The position numbers were made by a program, and so were the translations under genes. Below, piece after piece: positions 59,744-64,000 of a DNA stretch of 64,000 nucleotides. Positions within the stretch are counted from its first letter, which is position 1; every line of letters begins with the position of its first letter. Origin of the DNA: Lentzea albida (GTDB lineage Bacteria; Actinomycetota; Actinomycetes; Mycobacteriales; Pseudonocardiaceae); NCBI RefSeq assembly GCF_900111005.1, contig NZ_FOFV01000015.1, positions 62,001-126,000 of the forward strand, read 5' to 3'. The notes under the pieces are model-generated. The model worked only from the letters and a program-made list of their open reading frames with translations, did not search any database and was not told the DNA's origin.

Positions 59744-61230
59744 TCCTTCCAGGGCACCTGCTTGCCGGCGTGGAAGTTGATGCCCTTGACCCTCCACCGC
59801 GGGGCCTGCGCGCCGAGCCGTCGCGCGAAGGCGTCCCAGTCGTGGACCTCCGCCGGCGCCCAGCCGAGTTCCGCGGCCACCGGGAGCCGCGGGAACGCCA
59901 GGTGCTCGACGTCCGCGGAGGTCAGGACGGTCTCCGTCCACAGTGGAGCCTCGACGCCGAGGACGTCCTCCTCGGTCACGCCATCCAGGTAGGCGCCGGG
60001 GTTCCAGTCGTAGGAGTCTCGGACGTCGACCAGGCCCGCCCACTTCAGGCCCAGTTCGGTGTCCTCGTCGTACTTCATGTCGAGGTAGACGCGGTTCCCA
60101 GGCGACATGATGACCTTGTGGCCCCGCTTCACCGCGGCGGCCACGTTGTCGTCGGTCGTCGTGGTGCCCCAGAACTGCGGGATCGCCTCGGGGTTCTCGC
60201 TGGTCTTGACGAACTCGTGCCAGCCGATGACCGTCTTGCCGTACTTCTCCACGAGCGGCAGCACACGGCTCATGAACGTCGCGTAGTCCTCGTCGGAGGT
60301 CGTCAGCGCCTCGTCACCGCCGATGTGGAGGTACGGCCCGGGGGTGATCGCGGCGATCTCGCGGATCACGTCCTCGACGAACCGGTACGTGACGTCGTCG
60401 TTGATGGCCAACGAGCTGAAGCCGACGTCGATGCCGGTGTAGAGCGGGCGCTTCTCGCCGTCCCCGTTGAGCTCGGCGTAGCTCGCCTGGGCGGCGTTGG
60501 TGTGGCCCGGCATGTCGAACTCCGGGATGACCGTGATGCCCCTGGCCTGGGCGTAGGTGACCAGGTCGCGGTACTCGTCCTGGGTGTAGAAGAACCTGCC
60601 CGTGCGGCCGCCCACCTCCGTGCTGCCGCCGATGGTCGTGAGCTCGGGCCAGCTCTGGATCTCCAGGCGCCAGCCCTGGTCGTCGGTGAGGTGGAGGTGG
60701 AAGTAGTTGATCTTGAACGCGGCGACCTGGTCGATGTAGCGCTTGACCTGGTCCGGGGTGAAGAAGTGCCGCGTGACGTCGAGCATCGCGCCGCGGTGGT
60801 GGTACCGGGGGTGGTCGAGGACGCTCACCCCCGGGATCTGCCACTCGACGTGCTGCTCGGTCTCGGCCTCGATCTCGGCCGGGAGGAGTTGGCGGAGGGT
60901 CTGGACGCCGTTGAAGTGGCCTGCCGCGGAGTTCGCCCGGATGGTGATCCGGGTTTCGGTGACGTCCAGCAGGTAGCCCTCTTGGCCGATTTCCGCGGGT
61001 GCGCCGTCGGTCAGGACGATGCCCTCGTCCGCCGTGGTGTGCTCGATCGGCAGGGCGAAACCCGTGGAGGGGCGCAGGATCGAGGCCAGCAGTTCGGCTG
61101 CGGCTGTTGCGTCCTCGGAGGTCGCGTGGATCTTGGTGTTCGGCGTCAGGGTGAAGGTGACGTCGGGCTCGGGCTCCACCCGGACCGGGTGGGGGAGCAA
61201 CTCCTGCAGACGGCCAGCTGTCTCGGTCAC
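59740..61230 (-). CDS. Cytoplasmic beta-N-acetylhexosaminidase (GH20)
   Basis: 496 residues. GH20 motifs: YHHRGAMLDVTRHFFTPDQVKRYIDQVAAFKINYFHLHLTDDQGWRLEIQSWPEL, IPEFDMPGHTNAA, and GPYLHIGGDEALTTSDED with the catalytic Asp-Glu pair. The C-terminal WTETVLTSADVEHLAFPRLPVAAELGWAP is the substrate-binding end. There is no signal peptide; N-terminal GH20b domain at residues 1-110. It releases GlcNAc or GalNAc from imported chitooligosaccharides. The GTG at 61230 has AGGAG 7-8 nt upstream; GTGs at 61236 and 61260 are in frame. Its stop and that of the ALDH homologue share CTAG. Confidence 0.94.
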   Translation of the reverse strand: MTETAGRLQELLPHPVRVEPEPDVTFTLTPNTKIHATSEDATAAAELLASILRPSTGFALPIEHTTADEGIVLTDGAPAEIGQEGYLLDVTETRITIRANSAAGHFNGVQTLRQLLPAEIEAETEQHVEWQIPGVSVLDHPRYHHRGAMLDVTRHFFTPDQVKRYIDQVAAFKINYFHLHLTDDQGWRLEIQSWPELTTIGGSTEVGGRTGRFFYTQDEYRDLVTYAQARGITVIPEFDMPGHTNAAQASYAELNGDGEKRPLYTGIDVGFSSLAINDDVTYRFVEDVIREIAAITPGPYLHIGGDEALTTSDEDYATFMSRVLPLVEKYGKTVIGWHEFVKTSENPEAIPQFWGTTTTDDNVAAAVKRGHKVIMSPGNRVYLDMKYDEDTELGLKWAGLVDVRDSYDWNPGAYLDGVTEEDVLGVEAPLWTETVLTSADVEHLAFPRLPVAAELGWAPAEVHDWDAFARRLGAQAPRWRVKGINFHAGKQVPWKD

Positions 61231-61374
61231 CAGCACTCCTGATCCGGCGATCGCCGCCACCGCTGCTGGTGGCGGCCTTCGATCACCGTTTCAGGAGGCC
61301 GGTTTCGGTGTCAAGGTTCAGACCAATTTCGGGTGCGCCGGTGGTCGCGTCGCGTGATCAGGCGTGCCCGTGCG

Positions 61375-62847
61375 TCAGAGGTGCTCCTTGCTCAGCTTGC
61401 GCCACAGGGCGGGCAGCGCCGCCTCCGTCCTGTGCGCCAGCTCCACCTCCTTGCCGTACAACAGGCCGAACGTGAACCCGTTCTCGTCGCCCCGCCCCAG
61501 TGCCAGCAGGACCGGGCGGGCGACCACCGAGTCCTGGTGGTCGCCCAGCAGCGTCTGCACGTCCTTGGCGCGCTTGCGCAGGGCCTTGGCGTGCTTGCCC
61601 AGCGCGGGTTCCGCGACCTCTGCCGAGTAGCGCAGGCGCTTGGCCGCCTTGCGGGCCTCGTGCAGCGGTTCGTCGCCGTCGTTCTCGCCCAGCGCCGCTT
61701 CGATGCGGACGTCCAGGCGGTGGCGCGCCTTCTCCACGAGGGCCGGGAGGACGTCCTTCGCCTTGCCCGCGGCCTTGGAAGTCAGGGGCGGCGAGGTCAG
61801 CAGCTCGTCGATGGAGTTCAGCAGGGCGAAGTAGCGCTCGCTGTCCAGCGCGGCGACGGAGTCCTTGTGCGCCTGGGCTTCCAGCGGGGCGAAGTAGCGG
61901 GTCATGCGGGCGGCCACGTCACCCAGGGCCAGTTCCGGCGGGAGGGCGTGCAGGCCGTCCTCGAAACGCTTGCGGAGGACCTCGAGGTCTCGCGAGGTGC
62001 CGAGGACCGAGGCGAGCCACTTCAGTTCGTCGGTGAGGGCTCGGGTCTGCTCGCGGTCGACGATCTTGCCGAAGGCCTGGAGGGCCGAGCGCATGCGGCG
62101 GGTGGCCACGCGCATCTGGTGGACGGCGTCGTGCTCGTCGCGGCGGACGCGCGGGTCCTGGTTCTGCAGGGCCGCCCGCTGTTCGTAGAGGTACGCGAGG
62201 ACCACGTCGCCCGCCGTCGGCTTCTTGCCCAGGGTGGGGCCGGAGTCCCGCTTCACGCCGATCACCTGGGAGAGCTTGGACTTCGACGACGACGGGTGGA
62301 TGCCCGCGTCGCCCAGGTGGCGTTCGACGGTGTCGAGCAGCTCGCGGTCGCCGCTCTCGCCGAGCTCCACCTCGATCTCGCGCCACGAGGTGGTCGTGGT
62401 GGAGGAGCCCATGGTCTGGGCGGTGACCACGTCGTCGACGACCTCGGCCAGCATCTCGCCCTGGCCGTTCGAGAGCTGCCAGCGGCGGCGGTTCGTGCGG
62501 ATCTCGGCCACGGGCGTGAGGCTCTGGCCTCGGGTGTGGGCGCGGACCAACGAGGAGAGGTCCTTCGGGGGCTTCTTCACCGTGCGGCCGAGAGGAACGC
62601 GGACCTCCTGACGGGAGTCCTCACCCGCTGGCAGCTTGAGGTGCCAGCCCTCGTCCGAGCCGCCCGTCCTCCGGCGCAGGGTCACGCCCGCGCGGGCCAG
62701 GCGGTAGTCGTCGGTGTCGAAGTACGTGGCTTCGAGGTCGAACTCTTCCGGTCCGGTCGCCACGCCGGTGATCTCTGTGAGGTCCGGCAGACTCGCGTCC
62801 GATGGTGCCTCGTACTTGCGTTCGGTCTCAGTAACGGAGGTCGCCAT
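61375..62847 (-). CDS. CYTH-CHAD domain protein
   Basis: 490 residues. The CYTH domain (residues 1-200) starts with the ExExK motif in VTETERKYE and has YFDTDDYRLARAGVTLRRR. The CHAD domain (210-490) contains RRDEHDAVHQMRVATRRMRSALQAFGKIVDREQ and HEARKAAKRLRYSAEVAEPALG with many conserved His/Arg. CYTH enzymes act on triphosphates; CHAD domains bind inorganic polyphosphate, so polyphosphate binding or metabolism is likely. ATG start with GGAGG-type sequence upstream. Confidence 0.94.
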   Translation of the reverse strand: MATSVTETERKYEAPSDASLPDLTEITGVATGPEEFDLEATYFDTDDYRLARAGVTLRRRTGGSDEGWHLKLPAGEDSRQEVRVPLGRTVKKPPKDLSSLVRAHTRGQSLTPVAEIRTNRRRWQLSNGQGEMLAEVVDDVVTAQTMGSSTTTTSWREIEVELGESGDRELLDTVERHLGDAGIHPSSSKSKLSQVIGVKRDSGPTLGKKPTAGDVVLAYLYEQRAALQNQDPRVRRDEHDAVHQMRVATRRMRSALQAFGKIVDREQTRALTDELKWLASVLGTSRDLEVLRKRFEDGLHALPPELALGDVAARMTRYFAPLEAQAHKDSVAALDSERYFALLNSIDELLTSPPLTSKAAGKAKDVLPALVEKARHRLDVRIEAALGENDGDEPLHEARKAAKRLRYSAEVAEPALGKHAKALRKRAKDVQTLLGDHQDSVVARPVLLALGRGDENGFTFGLLYGKEVELAHRTEAALPALWRKLSKEHL

Positions 62848-62998
62848 TTTCTATTAATACCTCGTTTTGTCCGGGTTCACCCAGCGTCGTGACGGTGCGT
62901 GAGGGGTGGTGCCACGGGTGGGCGGAACCACGCCTCGAATGCGTGTATTGGGCGGGTACCCGCTTTGCGCGGTCCTCAGTGTCCGGTTCGCTGGTCGC

Positions 62999-63808
62999 GT
63001 GCCCACGGAGAAGGAACGGCTCGACGTGGTCGAGCCGCAGATCGCCACCCTGATCAGCCACGTCGGTCAACTCGGCGCCGAGCTCGAGCGCGTCACGGCC
63101 CGGCTGACCGTGCTGGAGCGGCGGCTCTCCGGTGCCGGCGACGGGCCGCTGGTGGACCTCGACGCCGTGGCCGGCGACGTCGAGCCGGTGGTCGAGGCGC
63201 TGCGCAAGGCGTGGGACGCCGAGCAGGAGATCCTCTCCGGCCCCGCGCGCGTCGAGCTCAGGCAGGAGGTGCTCGAGTTCGACGGCCTCAAGGCCCGCCG
63301 CGACGACGCGCGGTCCAAGTTGGACGGTGGGCGGGTGCCGCGGTTCGAGCGGGACGCGCTGTCGCACGAGGTGCGGCAGATGGAGTGGCTGATCAACGCG
63401 AACGAGGCGAGCGCGCGGCGGGCGGCGGAGCGGCTGGAGGCCGACGAGGACGCCTCCGGTGAGGAGTGGCGCACCGAGGCCGTGCTCGCGGGCGACAAGG
63501 CGCGTGAGGAGATCAAGGACGCGGCCGCGCGGCGCATCTCCGACGCGCTCGGCCAGTACGCGCGCATGCCCGTGTGGTTCCGCGTCGGACTGGGTGAGAT
63601 CCCCACGCCGGACCCGTCGTTCTGGCTCGAGTCTGCGATCGCCGTGCTCGCGTACCGGCTGGAGTACGGCGTCACGGACGCGGTCACGCCGCTCGGCACG
63701 CCACCGTCCGCCGCGTCCGGCAGCCAGAACTGGGTGCGCCGCGCGAACGTCCACGCCGACATCACCGACCGCCTCACGACGCTGGCCGCGACCTTCCACC
63801 TGCAGTAG
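62999..63808 (+). CDS. Coiled-coil protein of unknown function
   Basis: 269 residues. The N-terminus is a coiled coil (EPQIATLISHVGQLGAELERVTARLTVLERRL). The middle is charged and helical (EQEILSGPARVELRQEVLEFDGLKARRDDARSKL, WLINANEASARRAAERLEADEDA). The C-terminus ends SFWLESAIAVLAYRLEYGVTDAVTPLGTPP and a Trp/Arg segment. I recognise no family. The GTG at 62999 is a guess; the frame is open from an ATG at 62939. Divergent from the CYTH-CHAD gene. Confidence 0.6.
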   Translation: MPTEKERLDVVEPQIATLISHVGQLGAELERVTARLTVLERRLSGAGDGPLVDLDAVAGDVEPVVEALRKAWDAEQEILSGPARVELRQEVLEFDGLKARRDDARSKLDGGRVPRFERDALSHEVRQMEWLINANEASARRAAERLEADEDASGEEWRTEAVLAGDKAREEIKDAAARRISDALGQYARMPVWFRVGLGEIPTPDPSFWLESAIAVLAYRLEYGVTDAVTPLGTPPSAASGSQNWVRRANVHADITDRLTTLAATFHLQ

Positions 63809-63818
63809 CGGGCGGCGA

Positions 63819-64000
63819 TCAGCCCGAGCGCTGCGGCACCAGGTTCCCGCCGACCATCGTCGCCAGCACCGGGATGTCCGCGATCGCGTCGCTCGTGCGC
63901 GGGTCCTCGCCGAGCACGACGAGGTCCGCGAGCTTGCCGGGCGTGAGGCTGCCCAGCACGTCCTCCTTGCGGCACGCGTAGGCGCCGCCGAGCGTGTACG
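63819..64000 (-). CDS. Amidohydrolase family protein, C-terminal part (cut by window edge)
   Basis: The last 60 codons read YTLGGAYACRKEDVLGSLTPGKLADLVVLGEDPRTSDAIADIPVLATMVGGNLVPQRSG. GSLTPGKLADLVVL...ATMVGG is the C-terminal beta-sandwich of YtcJ-like amidohydrolases. The metal-binding part is outside the window. It converges with the coiled-coil gene. Confidence 0.75.
   Translation of the reverse strand, partial: YTLGGAYACRKEDVLGSLTPGKLADLVVLGEDPRTSDAIADIPVLATMVGGNLVPQRSG

Noticed and set aside
58621..61242. 873-codon plus-strand frame across the ALDH homologue and GH20 genes
   Set aside because: It is a shadow frame of two recognised genes, rich in Arg/Gly/Pro without any domain.

Overview
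This 64 kb window is very GC-rich chromosomal DNA from an actinomycete. The gene content points to the Pseudonocardiales (Lentzea/Saccharothrix/Lechevalieria type), which is inference: an orphan type VII secretion operon with EspG and DUF3558 proteins, a DUF1996 secreted protein, several ECF sigma/anti-sigma pairs, a GlxA-type regulator, a CYTH-CHAD protein and a family A polymerase without a 5' nuclease. About 63 protein genes (two cut by the window edges), three tRNA genes, one transposase remnant and one miniature inverted-repeat element are supported. Codon use looks uniform; I see no prophage, CRISPR array or PKS/NRPS cluster.

Layout. 1-7.2 kb: a cut methyltransferase, an SDR oxidoreductase and an Rrf2 regulator that share one operator sequence, a secreted DUF1996 protein with an inserted duplicated module, a sigma/anti-sigma pair, a secreted DUF4394 protein and an esterase. 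7.2-10.5 kb: a compact ECF41 sigma regulon, with two paralogous NAD(P)-binding proteins, the sigma factor and a membrane protein; all three promoters carry the same -35/-10 pair. 10.7-13.3 kb: a FAD monooxygenase with its TetR regulator, an IS110-like scar and tRNA-Lys. 13.5-22.9 kb: L,D-transpeptidase, ABC-F ATPase, tRNA-His, oligoribonuclease, HerA-like ATPase, MFS transporter, GlxA regulator and two PH-domain membrane proteins.

23-33 kb: a 46-residue secreted peptide divergent from an XRE-TPR regulator (candidate peptide-receptor pair), a LuxR-TPR regulator, acyl-CoA synthetase, ferredoxin reductase, a 168-bp MITE, a MarR/azoreductase pair, NUDIX, and a rifampicin-monooxygenase-like enzyme. 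32.5-37.2 kb: TPR protein, small secreted protein, fused SecDF and lactate 2-monooxygenase. 37.3-40.4 kb: orphan T7SS effector/chaperone operon. 40.5-48 kb: an alpha/alpha-barrel protein, AraC regulator, tRNA-Val, GH16-CBM6 glucanase with a LacI-type operator, family A polymerase and an 804-residue NTPase-TPR protein.

48-64 kb: proline catabolism (PutB-type PRODH, PruA, PucR regulator), a YidC paralogue, a second sigma/membrane-partner pair, a kinase-like protein without a P-loop joined to a DUF402 protein, a FAD monooxygenase with a strong palindromic promoter, a GAF regulator divergent from an aldehyde-dehydrogenase homologue that has lost its catalytic residues while keeping an open frame, GH20 hexosaminidase, CYTH-CHAD protein, a coiled-coil protein and a cut amidohydrolase.

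The points most worth following are the ALDH pseudoenzyme beside its GAF regulator, the secreted-peptide/XRE-TPR pair, the self-contained ECF41 regulon, and the split DUF1996 protein. Several gene pairs are translationally coupled by GTGA overlaps, and many converging genes overlap at their ends, so this is tightly packed DNA.
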